A DNA stretch of 64,000 nucleotides from Enterococcus faecalis 13-SD-W-01 (GCA_000415185.1 KE351687.1:133562-197561); one strand, 5' to 3'; shown: positions 46,914 through 57,784, numbered from the stretch's first letter. Program-made: numbers and translations. Notes: generated by a model from the letters alone, not told the origin.

Positions 46914-47915
46914 ATGAAGGATATCCAGTTCAACGCCGTCAATACCCGAATCAGAACATATGAAGGCCGGCTGCTCAGCAAACAGTTTTATGAGCGGATG
47001 TTCGCTGCAAAAGAAGCCGAAGAGATTTACCAGATCTTGCAAGAAACAGCTTATGGCGATTTCATTGATGAAACAACAAAAGTCCATGATTTTGAAGAAG
47101 TGCTGATTGCAGAACTGAAGCGGACTTATGACACTTTATATGAAATCACACCAGACCGCAGCATTATCGATTTGTTCACGGTGAAGTATGATTACCAGAA
47201 TCTGAAAGTGCTGGTTAAAGCTGCCTACACGAAAAAGGATCTTTCAGACTTGCTCGTGCCAATTGGTTCTTTGCCCTTGAAAATATTGAAAGAACTTGTC
47301 AACGTCCGTCATAGTGAGGAAGCATCAGAGCAAATGAATGCATGTATTGAAGAAGTTTTCCAATACATCGAAGATTACCACGAAAGCCAGTCCATCGATA
47401 TCATTTTTGACAATTATTATTGGGAACAGCAATCAGCCGCTGCCAAAAAAGAAAACCGTCAAGAAATCCAGCAATTGATTCAGCGGAATATCGATATCTT
47501 CAACATTTCAACAGCGCTTAGAAGCCATTTGATGGGACGAAAAAAAGGGTTTATCAGTGCGGTTTTGGCTGATGGCGGAAATCTTCCAGCAGAAGAGATC
47601 CTTTCTGCAATCACCGCTTCTTTAGACGAATTCGTTGAGTATCTTCGCCAAACACGTTATCAAAATCTGATCAATAAGAGTTACGAAGAAATCACAACGA
47701 AGAAAACGCTGAATGATTTTGATTTACTGAAAGACAACTTTTTGATGGCGCGATTCAAAGAACAGAAAATCGTTCCATTTGGGCCAGCTGCTGTACTTGG
47801 CTATATCAATGCCAAAGAGATGGAAATCAAAAATCTGCGGATTCTTTTGATTGGGAAAATAAACAAGATCCCAGAAGAAATTTTACGAAAACGGGTGCGT
47901 GATAGTTATGTATAA
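46914..47915 (+). CDS. ntpC: V-type Na+-ATPase subunit C (NtpC, central socket)
   Basis: 333 residues behind AGAGGTGTCAGA. All-helical; motifs FNAVNTRIRTYEGRLLS near the start, FTVKYDYQNLKVLVKA and FGPAAVLGYINAKEMEIKNLRI near the end fit the V-ATPase C/AC39 family. It links the central axle to the rotor ring. Its last codons overlap the ntpG start. Confidence 0.94.
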   Translation: MKDIQFNAVNTRIRTYEGRLLSKQFYERMFAAKEAEEIYQILQETAYGDFIDETTKVHDFEEVLIAELKRTYDTLYEITPDRSIIDLFTVKYDYQNLKVLVKAAYTKKDLSDLLVPIGSLPLKILKELVNVRHSEEASEQMNACIEEVFQYIEDYHESQSIDIIFDNYYWEQQSAAAKKENRQEIQQLIQRNIDIFNISTALRSHLMGRKKGFISAVLADGGNLPAEEILSAITASLDEFVEYLRQTRYQNLINKSYEEITTKKTLNDFDLLKDNFLMARFKEQKIVPFGPAAVLGYINAKEMEIKNLRILLIGKINKIPEEILRKRVRDSYV

Positions 47916-48222
47916 AAAAATCGGTATGCTAGGCGGCAAAAATTCCATTCTTCCTTTCAAAGGATTAGGAATCGATGTTTTTCCTATTACTGATTTGGAG
48001 GAAACACAGCTTTTGCTAGAAGAAATCGCAGATGATTATGGTGTGCTTTTCATCACAGAACGGCTGACAGAACAGTTGGAAGAAACGATTGCACAATATG
48101 ACGGAAGACAAACGCCTGCCATCATTCCCATACCCAGCAGTACAGGCAGCTTAGGCATCGGCATGGAACGTATCCAAAAGAATGTCGAAAAAGCAGTAGG
48201 AATGAATATTTTAAATGATTAA
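47908..48222 (+). CDS. ntpG: V-type Na+-ATPase subunit G (NtpG, central axle)
   Basis: 104 residues; the ATG lies inside the end of ntpC with no good ribosome site, so translational coupling is likely. The F/14 kDa subunit family pattern: GMLGGKNSILPFKGLGIDVFP, DYGVLFITERLTEQL, PAIIPIPSSTGSLGIGMERIQKNVEKAVG. It corresponds to eukaryotic subunit F and binds subunit D of the axle. Confidence 0.92.
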   Translation: MYKKIGMLGGKNSILPFKGLGIDVFPITDLEETQLLLEEIADDYGVLFITERLTEQLEETIAQYDGRQTPAIIPIPSSTGSLGIGMERIQKNVEKAVGMNILND

Positions 48223-48255
48223 ATAAAAAGATTGCAGTTGGTAGGAGGAGATTTT

Positions 48256-50031
48256 TTGGCAATAGGAACAATCACAAAAGTTTCTGGACCATTAGTTACT
48301 GCGCGCGGACTTCAAGGTGCGAAAATACATGAAATCTGCAAAGTCAGCGAAAAAGGGCTGATTGGCGAGATCATCGAATTGAAAAAAGGAACAGCATCGA
48401 TCCAGGTGTATGAAGAAACAGCAGGTATCGGTCCTGGTGAAATCGTAGAAACAACAGGGCGGCCATTATCTGTTGATCTGGCACCAGGTTTGCTGTCTCA
48501 GATGTTTGACGGTATCCAGCGTCCATTAGATAAATTTATGGCTCAGACAGAAAGCGACTTTTTAGAACGCGGGGTCACGATCGATCCATTAGATTGGCAA
48601 AAAAAATGGACGTTCGTACCGAAAAAAACAGCGGGTGAAGTCGTTGAGGCCGGTGATGTGATCGGCGTGGTCCAAGAAACAAAAGCAATTGAACATCGAG
48701 TAATGATCCCTGCAAACGTCTCAGGAACCATCAAGGAAATCTATGCCGGCAATTATACAATTACTGAACCTGTGTGTATTTTAGAGACAAAAGAAGGTGA
48801 AAAAAAGATCCCTATGCTTCAACGTTGGCCGGTGCGTGTGCCGAGACCATTCCAAACCAAATTGAAGCCTGGTGAACCCTTAGTCACTGGACAGCGTGTC
48901 ATTGATACCTTTTTCCCTGTTGCAAAAGGCGGATCCGCCGCTGTTCCTGGTCCTTTCGGCGCTGGGAAAACGGTCGTTCAGCATCAAATCGCAAAATGGG
49001 CAGATGTAGATATCGTTGTCTATGTCGGCTGCGGCGAACGAGGAAACGAGATGAAAGATGTCATCAATGAATTTCCTGAATTAATCGATCCGCAAACCGG
49101 TGAATCGATCATGGAACGAACTGTATTGATTGCGAATACGTCCAATATGCCGGTAGCAGCACGGGAAGCTTCGATCTATACAGGGATCACGATTGCCGAA
49201 TACTACCGTGATATGGGCTACAGTGTAGCAATCATGGCTGATTCTACTTCACGCTGGGCAGAAGCTTTAAGAGAAATGAGCGGCCGTCTGCAAGAGATTC
49301 CGGGGGATGAAGGTTATCCAGCTTATTTAGGCAGTCGAATCGCAGAATATTACGAACGAGCAGGACGTTTCCGTTCATTGGGAAGCGAACCCAGAGAAGG
49401 CAGTATTACAGCAATCGGCGCTGTTTCACCGGCTGGAGGCGATATTTCAGAACCAGTGACTCAAAACACGTTAAGGATCGTCAAAGTCTTTTGGGCGTTG
49501 GATAGTTTGTTGGCACAAAAACGGCATTTTCCGGCAATTGATTGGCTGACGTCATATTCGTTATATGAAGATGAGATGAACGCTTACTTAGATGAAGTAT
49601 TGGGCAGCGAGTGGTCAAAACAAGTCACAGAAGCAATGTCGATCTTGCAGGAAGAAAATCGCTTGGAAGAAATCGTCCAGCTGGTAGGTATTGATTCATT
49701 GTCACAAAAAGATCGAATCACCATGCTGACAGCCCGTTCGCTAAGACAAGATTATTTGCAGCAAAATGCTTTTGATGATGTGGATACGTATACTTCCCGC
49801 ATCAAACAGTTCAAGATGCTGACGAATATCCTGTCTTTGAATCAAGAAATGCAAAAAGCGATTCGTTTAGGTACATATCTAGATGAAATCGTCAAAGGGA
49901 CAGTTAAACTGCGCGAAAGAATTGCTCGCAGCAAATATATCCCTGAAGATGATATCGGTACATTTGACGCAATCAGCCGAGAAATCAAAGAAACGATCCA
50001 TAGCATCATCGAAAAAGGAGGAATGAGTTAA
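48256..50031 (+). CDS. ntpA: V-type Na+-ATPase catalytic subunit A
   Basis: 591 residues from a TTG behind GGAGGAG; an upstream in-frame ATG (48232) would add a poorly conserved segment. Walker [13 protein letters not shown], Walker B region [33 protein letters not shown] and the catalytic Glu near it. It hydrolyses ATP to power Na+ export. The stop overlaps the ntpB start by one base. Confidence 0.96.
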   Translation: MAIGTITKVSGPLVTARGLQGAKIHEICKVSEKGLIGEIIELKKGTASIQVYEETAGIGPGEIVETTGRPLSVDLAPGLLSQMFDGIQRPLDKFMAQTESDFLERGVTIDPLDWQKKWTFVPKKTAGEVVEAGDVIGVVQETKAIEHRVMIPANVSGTIKEIYAGNYTITEPVCILETKEGEKKIPMLQRWPVRVPRPFQTKLKPGEPLVTGQRVIDTFFPVAKGGSAAVPGPFGAGKTVVQHQIAKWADVDIVVYVGCGERGNEMKDVINEFPELIDPQTGESIMERTVLIANTSNMPVAAREASIYTGITIAEYYRDMGYSVAIMADSTSRWAEALREMSGRLQEIPGDEGYPAYLGSRIAEYYERAGRFRSLGSEPREGSITAIGAVSPAGGDISEPVTQNTLRIVKVFWALDSLLAQKRHFPAIDWLTSYSLYEDEMNAYLDEVLGSEWSKQVTEAMSILQEENRLEEIVQLVGIDSLSQKDRITMLTARSLRQDYLQQNAFDDVDTYTSRIKQFKMLTNILSLNQEMQKAIRLGTYLDEIVKGTVKLRERIARSKYIPEDDIGTFDAISREIKETIHSIIEKGGMS

Positions 50032-51428
50032 TGTTAAAAGAATATCGTTCCGTATCAGACATTGTTGGTCCTTTGATGATGGTCGAAAATGTTGAAGGAG
50101 TCAAATACGATGAGTTGGTAGAGATCCGTTCAGAAAATGGCGAACTGCGAAGAGGACAAGTATTAGAAATCTCTGAAGACAAAGCGGTGATCCAGATTTT
50201 TGAAGGTACCAGCAATCTGGGCGCAGAAGAAAGCCGCGTTCGTTTTTTAGGAAATGGGCTGACATTAGGCGTATCTCCGGATATGTTAGGTCGAGTATTT
50301 GATGGACTGGGTCAGCCAAAAGATGATGGACCGAAAATCATCCCAGAAAAAAGACTCGATGTAAATGGTGAATCGATCAATCCAATGGCACGGGATTTTC
50401 CCGATGAATTTATCCAAACGGGGATTTCAGCAATCGACCATTTGAATACTTTAGTCCGCGGCCAAAAATTACCGATTTTTTCTGCCTCTGGACTTCCCCA
50501 TAAAGAAATCGCTGCGCAAATCGCGCGTCAAGCGACAGTACCTGGACAAGAAGGCAATTTTGCGATTGTTTTTGCAGCAATCGGAATCCCTTTTGAAGAA
50601 TCAGAATTTTTTATTGAAGAATTTCGTAAAACAGGTGCACTAGACCGATCGATTTTATTCTTGAACCTAGCAAATGACCCAGCGATTGAACGGATTGCTA
50701 CGCCAAGAGTTGCCTTGACAGCCGCAGAGTACTTAGCATTTGAAAAAGACATGCATGTATTGGTGATCATGACGGACATGACCAACTACTGTGAAGCGCT
50801 GCGTGAGATTTCAGCAGCCAGACGAGAAATTCCGGGACGGCGCGGGTATCCAGGATATCTTTACACGAACCTAGCGACTTTATATGAAAGAGCCGGAAGA
50901 TTGATGGGGAAAGAAGGATCAATTACCCAGATCCCGATATTGACGATGCCAGATGATGACAAAACGCATCCGATCCCTGATTTGACCGGCTACATAACAG
51001 AAGGGCAGATCATCCTTTCAAGAGAGCTGGACAAACGGAATATCAATCCGCCCATCAATATCCTGCCAAGCCTGTCGCGGCTGAAAGATAAAGGAACAGG
51101 TGAAGGTAAAACAAGAAAAGACCACGCTGCAACGATGAATCAAATCTATGCAGCATATGCGGATGGAAAAGCAGCCAAAGAACTTTCAATCGTTTTGGGC
51201 GAATCTGCCTTATCTGATGTAGATAAAAAGTTTGCCCGCTTTGCTGATCTTTTTGAAAAACATTATATCAATCAGGGATTCTATACCAATCGGACGATCG
51301 AAGAGACATTAGATTTAGGCTGGAAGCTTTTGGCAACATTGCCAAGAGAAGAATTGAGCCGAATCAAGGAATCGTATATCGATGAGTATCTTCCGTCTGA
51401 AGAGGAGATGGCTGAATGGCAATCATGA
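50031..51428 (+). CDS. ntpB: V-type Na+-ATPase regulatory subunit B
   Basis: 465 residues. The nucleotide-binding fold without a canonical P-loop ([24 protein letters not shown]), [48 protein letters not shown]. It alternates with NtpA in the head. Confidence 0.96.
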   Translation: MLKEYRSVSDIVGPLMMVENVEGVKYDELVEIRSENGELRRGQVLEISEDKAVIQIFEGTSNLGAEESRVRFLGNGLTLGVSPDMLGRVFDGLGQPKDDGPKIIPEKRLDVNGESINPMARDFPDEFIQTGISAIDHLNTLVRGQKLPIFSASGLPHKEIAAQIARQATVPGQEGNFAIVFAAIGIPFEESEFFIEEFRKTGALDRSILFLNLANDPAIERIATPRVALTAAEYLAFEKDMHVLVIMTDMTNYCEALREISAARREIPGRRGYPGYLYTNLATLYERAGRLMGKEGSITQIPILTMPDDDKTHPIPDLTGYITEGQIILSRELDKRNINPPINILPSLSRLKDKGTGEGKTRKDHAATMNQIYAAYADGKAAKELSIVLGESALSDVDKKFARFADLFEKHYINQGFYTNRTIEETLDLGWKLLATLPREELSRIKESYIDEYLPSEEEMAEWQS

Positions 51429-52054
51429 ATGTCAATCCGACAAGAATGGAACTCAGTAGGCTCAAAAAGAGATTAGAAACGGCAACAAGAGGTCATAAAC
51501 TTTTGAAAGACAAACAAGATGAGCTTGTCCGCCAATTTATTCGGCTGATCAAACAAAATCAAGAATTCAGAATCCGTATGGAACAAGCGATGGAAGAGGG
51601 GATGAGGGAATATGTGCTAGCTTCAAGCAGTATTCCAGACCATGTGCTCCAAGAAGCTTTTGCCATTCCCTTGAATCAGATCTCTTTGGATATCCAGCAT
51701 AAAACTATCATGAATATGGATGTTCCTGTCATGAATGAAGTGTATGAAGAAGAACGCTCAGAAGATGTTTTTTCTTACGGATTTGCCAGTACCACAAGCG
51801 AGCTCGATCTTTCTTTAAGACATTTGGATACCATTTTGCCATTGATGCTTCAGCTTGCTGAAATCGAAAAAACCTGTCAGCTGATGGCCGATGAAATCGA
51901 AAAAACGAGAAGACGTGTGAACGCTTTAGAATACATGACGATCCCAAAGCTAACAGATACGATTGCTTATATCGAACGAACCTTAGGAGAAAGCGAACGC
52001 TCGAATCTAACCCGGTTGATGAAAGTTATTGATTTGATCGGAGAAGAAAGTTAA
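51416..52054 (+). CDS. ntpD: V-type Na+-ATPase subunit D (central axle)
   Basis: 212 residues, ATG overlapping the ntpB end by 13 bases and 8 nt behind AGAGGAG. Long helices at both ends ([32 protein letters not shown] family segment at 8-38, [19 protein letters not shown] near the end), the axle coiled-coil plan. It is the last gene: in the E. hirae operon ntpH and ntpJ come after it, here a terminator follows. Confidence 0.95.
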   Translation: MAIMNVNPTRMELSRLKKRLETATRGHKLLKDKQDELVRQFIRLIKQNQEFRIRMEQAMEEGMREYVLASSSIPDHVLQEAFAIPLNQISLDIQHKTIMNMDVPVMNEVYEEERSEDVFSYGFASTTSELDLSLRHLDTILPLMLQLAEIEKTCQLMADEIEKTRRRVNALEYMTIPKLTDTIAYIERTLGESERSNLTRLMKVIDLIGEES

Positions 52055-52086
52055 AGAAACACCTGGATGAGCAAAAATAAACAGAT

Positions 52087-52132
52087 AGAGGTTGCGGCAA
52101 AAGGACGAAAACTTTTGCTGCAACCTCTTTTA
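52087..52132 (+). terminator. Strong terminator ending the ntp operon
   Basis: AGAGGTTGCGGCAAAAG (52087-52103) pairs with CTTTTGCTGCAACCTCT (52112-52128), one G-T pair, then T. Confidence 0.9.
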
Positions 52133-52182
52133 ATAACAAAGTTTTGTATTGACCCAAAGAAATATGTATGGGAAAATTATTT

Positions 52183-52196
52183 TGTAAGCGTTAACA
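52183..52196 (+). promoter_or_regulatory. Perfect cre site ahead of the wall lyase gene
   Basis: TGTAAGCGTTAACA fits all 14 positions of TGWAARCGYTWNCW, 25 nt upstream of the start codon, where CcpA should repress. A TTGACC at 52149-52154 may be the -35; the -10 is unclear. Confidence 0.78.
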
Positions 52197-52220
52197 AAAA
52201 ATGCACAGGAGGAACCGAGT

Positions 52221-55200
52221 TTGAGTAAAGTTATTGCAAAAAGCCTATCGATTCTATCTATTGTGTCACTTTTAGGAACCCCGTCTGCCGCTTTTGCCGA
52301 AACAATCACAGGAGGAGCAACGATTTTTAACGAAAATGCACACGTGAACAATTCGGAAGAAAAGAATGACTCCGAAGTTCAAAAACAAGAAGATCAGCCT
52401 GTAATGAAAGCAGAAAATCTGGAAGTCGGTTCTTGGCAAAGTGTGGTATTTGGTGAAAGTACAAATGCCAATCGATTCAGCGTTGAACCGTTAGAGAATG
52501 GCGTCCGATTGTCTTCTACACAAAATGGCGGCAAATTCCAAGCAAGCGGTTCAGACGGACTGACTTATTATTATCAGCAAGTACCTAAAGATGTGAATTT
52601 TCGGCTAAGCGCACAAATCGATGTCGAATCTTGGACCTATACAAACGGACAAGAAGGATTCGCCGTGATGCTTCGAGATTCTGTACCAGCAGAAAACAGT
52701 TTTGGCCGCGCTTTTTTCTCTAATTCCTTTTCTATTTTAGGCAGCAGGATACAATATACTTGGAATGCCGAAAATCAGGAAGTAACGAATGGAAATGGCA
52801 CAAATTATACAATGCGTCTTGGTTTAGGATCAAGGACCATCACCGGCGTACCAACAGGCCAGCCAGAATTAGCACCGCCAACTGGAAGTGTGTCAACGAC
52901 GACGACTACTTTTGAGACATCTGCCGGCGAAAAAGGAAAAGAATCTGGTTCTTACAATATCATGGGAAATGGGAACGGGAATCTTTTTCCCGCCACAGAT
53001 GACCTTACGACTTTCCGCCTAGAAATGAAAAAAACGAATACGGGGCTTGAAGCCTATTATTATGACCTTGAAACAGGTGAGGAGCTTGCTTCGGAGATTA
53101 TGTACGACTGGGAAAAACTGTATCAATCTGAAAGTGACCAAGTCTATCTAGGATTTGCAGCTGCACGAAATATGACGATCAAAGTGACAGATATTGAGTT
53201 GACTTACACAGACCCAGCAACTGACCCTCCCGCCAAAGAACGGCCAAACAGAGTGATCGAACCTGTCTATACGGTGACTTCTAGAGAACAAACAGGCAGC
53301 TCTTCTCACGAACTTCGCTTTCGAGCAAATGCGGACGGTTTATTAAACATCAAAACAGCGGATGGCGCTTTGCTGGATGGTGCAGAAGCAATTAGTGTTA
53401 CAGCAAATCGGGAAGTTTCGTTTGAGACTTCTTTGATACCAGGAGAAAACAACTTTATCTTCGCTTTTACTCCTGATCCGAATTTCCCGCCAGAAGACTA
53501 TACGGTCATGGCGGATTATGATACCCGTGAAATCAAACATTCTGTTCACTTTGCAGCACCTAGATATATGACTGTTTATGTAACACCAGAAGGACAGGAT
53601 TCTGGTACGGGGAGCAGACAAAATCCGCTGTCTTTAAGACAAGCACTTCATTATGCTATTTCTGGACAGACTATTGTTTTGGCTGGCGGTACGTATTTGA
53701 TGGATGAGGGGTTGATGATTGCAAGCGGTGTGGATGGGACGAACGAAAATCCAATAAAATTGATTGCAGATAATAGAGAAAATAAACGGCCGGTACTAGA
53801 CTTTAATGGACGAGGCAGCGGATTGACACATTGGGGAAATCATTGGATCATGCGAGGCTTCGATGTGACCAATACTGCACCGATGAGGCAAGGATTGCAA
53901 GTTTCCGGCAGTGAGAATTGGATAGAAGATATCCATGCATACAGAAACGGCAATACTGGTATCCAAATTAGTGGACGCTCCGCAGACCCTTTTGAGGAAT
54001 GGCCAGCAAACAATATGGTAAAAAACTGTACTTCCTTTGAGAATGCCGATCCTGGATTTGAAGATGCAGATGGCTTTGCAGCAAAATTGACGGTAGGCGA
54101 AGGAAATGTTTTCGACGGATGTATCGCTTATCATAATGCTGATGACGGCTGGGACTTGTTTGCCAGAAACGAAAATGGACCCATCGGAAAAGTCGTAATC
54201 AAAAATTCTGTGGCATACAGAAACGGCTGGGTTCCTGGAAAAGAAGGTACCGGGAACGGAAATGGATTTAAAATGGGCGGTTCTTCCATGCCGGGCGCCC
54301 ATGAACTTATCAACAGTTTGGCTTTTGAGAATCTTGCAAAAGGGATCGACTCAAACAGCGGGACCAATATTTTTGTTAAAAGCAGTTCAAGTTTCAATAA
54401 TCAATCTTACAATGTCGCTTTCTATACGTCATCTGCGCCTCAAACTGATTTTAACGCAGAAGGGGTACTATCTTTTCGGACAGAAGATCTTGGCGTACGC
54501 GAGCAGATTCGTCCAATAAACCAAGATGAAACACAAATTTATGGACCTTTAAATTACTATTGGAATGAAAATGCCCAGATTTCTGAAAATAGTTTAGGCT
54601 ATCAACTCAAAGAAGACTGGTTTGTTTCGTTATCTGCTGGAGAGAAGACAAGAGCTGAAAGTGAACCTGTTACCCGTTATGAAAATGGCAGCATCAATGT
54701 ACACGGATTGATGCAAGTCAAAGAGGAATACCGCAGCGAAACAGTCAATGAACAAACACTGCATCGAACAGTAGGGGCAAATTTTGATGGGCAAACTTCG
54801 CCTTCTTCTGAGTATCCTAAATTTGAGTTAGCGGAAGAACGCGGACCCGTCCAGACACGCCCGACGCAAGAAAATAATCCAATCCATATTATTGCAGCAA
54901 ATGGCCAAGAAGAACAAGCAGAAGAGAATATCGTTGAAAACGGCTCGCTGCGCTTTGGTGTAGCTGTCTTTACTCCTTATGCAGAACACGGCGAAGCGAT
55001 AACAGGAGATGCACGCTATACACCCGTGGATTGGCAAATCAAAAATACAAATCAAAAAGGAACATTTGATACAACGCCGCCAACAGCGGAAACCAAAGCG
55101 CCAACAGCAGGTACTTATACACTTGAAGTGAGTTATAAAATGGAAGTATACGATGGTCAAAATTGGCAAGTCGCCGAAGAAACGATTCTTCAAGAACGAG

Positions 55201-55445
55201 AAATCCGGGTTCAAGAAGAAAACAAAGAATCAGCGCCAACACCTGAACCAGCACCAGATGACGCAGCTGATGATCCAAATAATCAAGAGAACAAAGAACA
55301 TTCAGAAAAAGAGCCCAAGCCAACGAACAACGATCGTACAGCACTTCCCAAAACAAATGCAGTGAGAAGTACGATGCTGCCGGTTTTAGGAATCGGTTGT
55401 TTGGTGCTTTTCGCAGGGTATATCTACAAGAAAAAAACAAAATAA
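52221..55445 (+). CDS. Cell-wall protein with pectate-lyase-like (PL9-type) beta-helix and LPKTN sorting motif
   Basis: 1074 residues, TTG behind ACAGGAGG. Signal peptide (to about AFA, 27); an N-terminal beta-rich region (about 60-330) resembling a concanavalin/lectin-like module; then a right-handed parallel beta-helix (about 445-760) whose segments MTVYVTPEGQDSGTGS, IYL-like strands, DADGFAAKL (Asp617, Lys622) and IAYHNADDGWDLFAR are typical of family 9 polysaccharide lyases, with Lys622 the candidate base and neighbouring Asp residues the candidate Ca2+ ligands. C-terminal beta-domains, a Pro/Glu linker, LPKTN (1042-1046), a hydrophobic helix and a KKKTK tail follow. It probably cleaves an acidic polysaccharide at the surface. 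Activity is inferred. Confidence 0.8.
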   Translation: MSKVIAKSLSILSIVSLLGTPSAAFAETITGGATIFNENAHVNNSEEKNDSEVQKQEDQPVMKAENLEVGSWQSVVFGESTNANRFSVEPLENGVRLSSTQNGGKFQASGSDGLTYYYQQVPKDVNFRLSAQIDVESWTYTNGQEGFAVMLRDSVPAENSFGRAFFSNSFSILGSRIQYTWNAENQEVTNGNGTNYTMRLGLGSRTITGVPTGQPELAPPTGSVSTTTTTFETSAGEKGKESGSYNIMGNGNGNLFPATDDLTTFRLEMKKTNTGLEAYYYDLETGEELASEIMYDWEKLYQSESDQVYLGFAAARNMTIKVTDIELTYTDPATDPPAKERPNRVIEPVYTVTSREQTGSSSHELRFRANADGLLNIKTADGALLDGAEAISVTANREVSFETSLIPGENNFIFAFTPDPNFPPEDYTVMADYDTREIKHSVHFAAPRYMTVYVTPEGQDSGTGSRQNPLSLRQALHYAISGQTIVLAGGTYLMDEGLMIASGVDGTNENPIKLIADNRENKRPVLDFNGRGSGLTHWGNHWIMRGFDVTNTAPMRQGLQVSGSENWIEDIHAYRNGNTGIQISGRSADPFEEWPANNMVKNCTSFENADPGFEDADGFAAKLTVGEGNVFDGCIAYHNADDGWDLFARNENGPIGKVVIKNSVAYRNGWVPGKEGTGNGNGFKMGGSSMPGAHELINSLAFENLAKGIDSNSGTNIFVKSSSSFNNQSYNVAFYTSSAPQTDFNAEGVLSFRTEDLGVREQIRPINQDETQIYGPLNYYWNENAQISENSLGYQLKEDWFVSLSAGEKTRAESEPVTRYENGSINVHGLMQVKEEYRSETVNEQTLHRTVGANFDGQTSPSSEYPKFELAEERGPVQTRPTQENNPIHIIAANGQEEQAEENIVENGSLRFGVAVFTPYAEHGEAITGDARYTPVDWQIKNTNQKGTFDTTPPTAETKAPTAGTYTLEVSYKMEVYDGQNWQVAEETILQEREIRVQEENKESAPTPEPAPDDAADDPNNQENKEHSEKEPKPTNNDRTALPKTNAVRSTMLPVLGIGCLVLFAGYIYKKKTK

Positions 55446-55451
55446 TCTAAA

Positions 55452-55516
55452 AGAATCCCCAGGAGCAGTTTCAACACAGACCATAATCTGCGGTTGAAAG
55501 CTTCTGGGGATTTTTC
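55452..55516. terminator. Bidirectional hairpin terminator
   Basis: AATCCCCAGGAGC..AGTTTCAAC pairs with GTTGAAAGC..TTCTGGGGATT with small bulges; T tracts lie on both strands, serving two convergent genes. Confidence 0.8.
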
Positions 55517-55534
55517 TAGCATTTTAAATGATTT

Positions 55535-56665
55535 TTAAGCCCAAACATCCTGTGCGATTTCGTGAAGAAGCTGGATTTTTTGCCATTGCTGTTCTCCTGT
55601 TAATTTATTTCCTTCTTCCGTAGAAGCAAAACCGCATTGCGGACTAATAGATAAGTGAGAAAGAGGAATGTATTCTGCTGCCTCCGCAATTCGCTGTTTC
55701 ACACTTTCAGGATCTTCTAACTCTGGGAATTTTGAAGTTACTAAACCTAAAACGACTTTTTTATCTCCAGACCAGTAGCGTAAAGGCGCAAAATCACCTG
55801 CACGATCAGAATCATATTCTAAAAAGTAGCCATCATAATTTGTGGCAAACAATTCTTCTGCAATCGGTTCGTATCCACCGGAAAACAGCCAAGAAGAAGC
55901 ATGATTGCCGCGACAGATATGTGTCGTGACCGTCAAATCATCGGGTTTGTTTTCTAATGCACCGTTGATGATCGAGGTACAGATAGCAGCAACAGCTTTC
56001 GGATCAATTCCTCGTTCTTTTAATTCTTCTTGTTTGTTCGCATCCGCCAAGAATGCCCAGTTTGTATCATCAAATTGGAGATAACGGCAACCTAGTTCAT
56101 AAAACTTAGTCACTGTCTGCTGGTAAACAGCCGCTAAGTCTGCGAAAAAGTCTTCGATATCAGGATAGATTTCATGGATATTGGAGTCGCCAATGTTTGC
56201 CAACAACTCTTGGCGAAGCAGCATCGTTGGACTAGGAATCGTTGCTTTTGCTGTGTATGCAGGCTCAGTTTCGACTAGCTCTTTCAAATAAAGAAAATCT
56301 TCAAAAAAAGGATGCTCTTCGTTAAAAGATAGTTTATCTATCACACGGATATTGTAAGCTGGCGCTGCTTTTCCGTGGAATTTTTGATTATAACCAGTTG
56401 AAGGAACATAGCCTTCCACGCCTTGCAGATTTTCTAAAAAGTCGATATGCCAGAAACCGCGGCGGAACTCGCCATCTGTGATCCCTTTTAACCCAGCAGC
56501 TTTCTGTTTGTCTACTAATTTTTTGATTTCTTCGTTTTCGATACTTCTCAATTCATTTTCAGTTAATCTATTTTCAGAAAATCTTTGTCTCGCTTCCTTT
56601 AATCGTTCTGGACGCAAAAAACTTCCTACATGATCTACCGTAAACGGTTTTCTCTCTTTCTCCAT
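55535..56665 (-). CDS. MetE C-terminal-like methyltransferase (YxjG/YxjH family)
   Basis: 376 residues from the ATG 5 nt after GGAGGG; the TTG one codon upstream is too close to that site. The fold matches the catalytic half of cobalamin-independent methionine synthase: VDHVGSFLRPERLKEARQ, GITDGEFRRGFWHIDF, YLQFDDTNWAF, VTTHICRGNHASS (His-Cys zinc ligands) and LSISPQCGFAST (Cys ligand). Family members likely transfer a methyl or alkylthio-type group to homocysteine. The donor is not known. No riboswitch or T-box fits in the short upstream region. Confidence 0.88.
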   Translation of the reverse strand: MEKERKPFTVDHVGSFLRPERLKEARQRFSENRLTENELRSIENEEIKKLVDKQKAAGLKGITDGEFRRGFWHIDFLENLQGVEGYVPSTGYNQKFHGKAAPAYNIRVIDKLSFNEEHPFFEDFLYLKELVETEPAYTAKATIPSPTMLLRQELLANIGDSNIHEIYPDIEDFFADLAAVYQQTVTKFYELGCRYLQFDDTNWAFLADANKQEELKERGIDPKAVAAICTSIINGALENKPDDLTVTTHICRGNHASSWLFSGGYEPIAEELFATNYDGYFLEYDSDRAGDFAPLRYWSGDKKVVLGLVTSKFPELEDPESVKQRIAEAAEYIPLSHLSISPQCGFASTEEGNKLTGEQQWQKIQLLHEIAQDVWA

Positions 56666-56820
56666 CAAAACCCTCCATTCCTTGTTTCATATATTCTAGG
56701 ACGAATGTGGCAGAAAGTAAATCAATCTGTATAAGAAGCTAGGAAAAGAAGCATGAAAATAGCCAGAAATTTTGAACTTCTCTATACTGAAAGAAAAGGA
56801 AGAAAAAGGAGCGGGAATGA

Positions 56821-57726
56821 TTGAAAAAAGTACTATTAGTTGTAAATCCAAGTTCAGGCGGAGAAAAAGCAAAAGAATACGAAGAACATGCTAGAACGAA
56901 ATTAACAGAATTGTTTGATGAAGTCGAAGTAAAACATACTGAAAAAGGCGGAGACGCTAAAAAGTTTGCTCGTGAAGCAGCAGAACAACAATACGACAGC
57001 GTTTTTGTCATGGGCGGCGATGGTACCGTCAACGAAGGGATCAGCGGTATCGCCGAACAGCCTCACAAGCCGAATTTTGGCTTCTTTCCGCTGGGGACAG
57101 TCAATGATTTAGCGCGAGCGCTGCATTTACCCCTTGATCCAGAAGAAGCCATTGCACAACTAGATATTGATCAGAAAGAAGCGATTGATATCGGCAAAGT
57201 AAACCAGGATTATTTTATGAACGTCGTAGCGGTGGGAACGATTCCCGAATCTATCAATAACGTTGATCCTGAACAAAAAACCAAATTAGGCAAACTCGCT
57301 TATTTTGTTTCTGGAATCAAGCATTTGGCCAAAGCAAAAACCTATCATTTCAACATCGTGCTGGATGGAGAAGAACGAAAAATCGAAAGCAGTACACTAT
57401 TGATTGGTTTGACGAATTCCATCGGCGGGTTCGAGACGTTATTCCCGGAAGCAGAAACTGCAGACGGAAAATTGCATTTTGTTTATCTCAAAGATCAATC
57501 CCTGCTTGATTCGATCAAAGCAATCCCTGATTTGCTGAAAGGAATCGATGCTTCCACAGAAAATTTAGAGTATTTGACGTTTAGAAAAGGAAGAATCGAG
57601 TTAGAAGAAGGAGAGCTTTCAACAAATGTTGATGGAGACGAAGGCAATCCACTGCCAATTGACGTAGAGATTTTGCCAAGCCATATTACGGTTTATCATG
57701 GGAAAGCAGAAACAGCAAAAGAATAG
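56821..57726 (+). CDS. Diacylglycerol/lipid kinase family protein (YegS/DagK-like)
   Basis: 301 residues, TTG 9 nt behind AAAGGAG. N-terminal kinase domain with VVNPSSGGEKAKEY, VFVMGGDGTVNEGISG (nucleotide loop) and PLGTVNDLARALHL, and a C-terminal beta-sandwich. The family phosphorylates diacylglycerol or related lipids. Acidic residues in the GGDG motif are intact. Specificity is unknown; several paralogues usually exist. Confidence 0.88.
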   Translation: MKKVLLVVNPSSGGEKAKEYEEHARTKLTELFDEVEVKHTEKGGDAKKFAREAAEQQYDSVFVMGGDGTVNEGISGIAEQPHKPNFGFFPLGTVNDLARALHLPLDPEEAIAQLDIDQKEAIDIGKVNQDYFMNVVAVGTIPESINNVDPEQKTKLGKLAYFVSGIKHLAKAKTYHFNIVLDGEERKIESSTLLIGLTNSIGGFETLFPEAETADGKLHFVYLKDQSLLDSIKAIPDLLKGIDASTENLEYLTFRKGRIELEEGELSTNVDGDEGNPLPIDVEILPSHITVYHGKAETAKE

Positions 57727-57729
57727 ATC

Positions 57730-57784
57730 AAAAAACTGTGCAGAGTGGGCGTAGGAGCCAGTTCATCCTGTACAGTTTTTTTGC
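57730..57784 (+). terminator. Intrinsic terminator
   Basis: AAAAACTGTGCAG pairs with CTGTACAGTTTTT (with one mismatch in the middle) across a 25-nt loop, followed by T. Confidence 0.65.
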
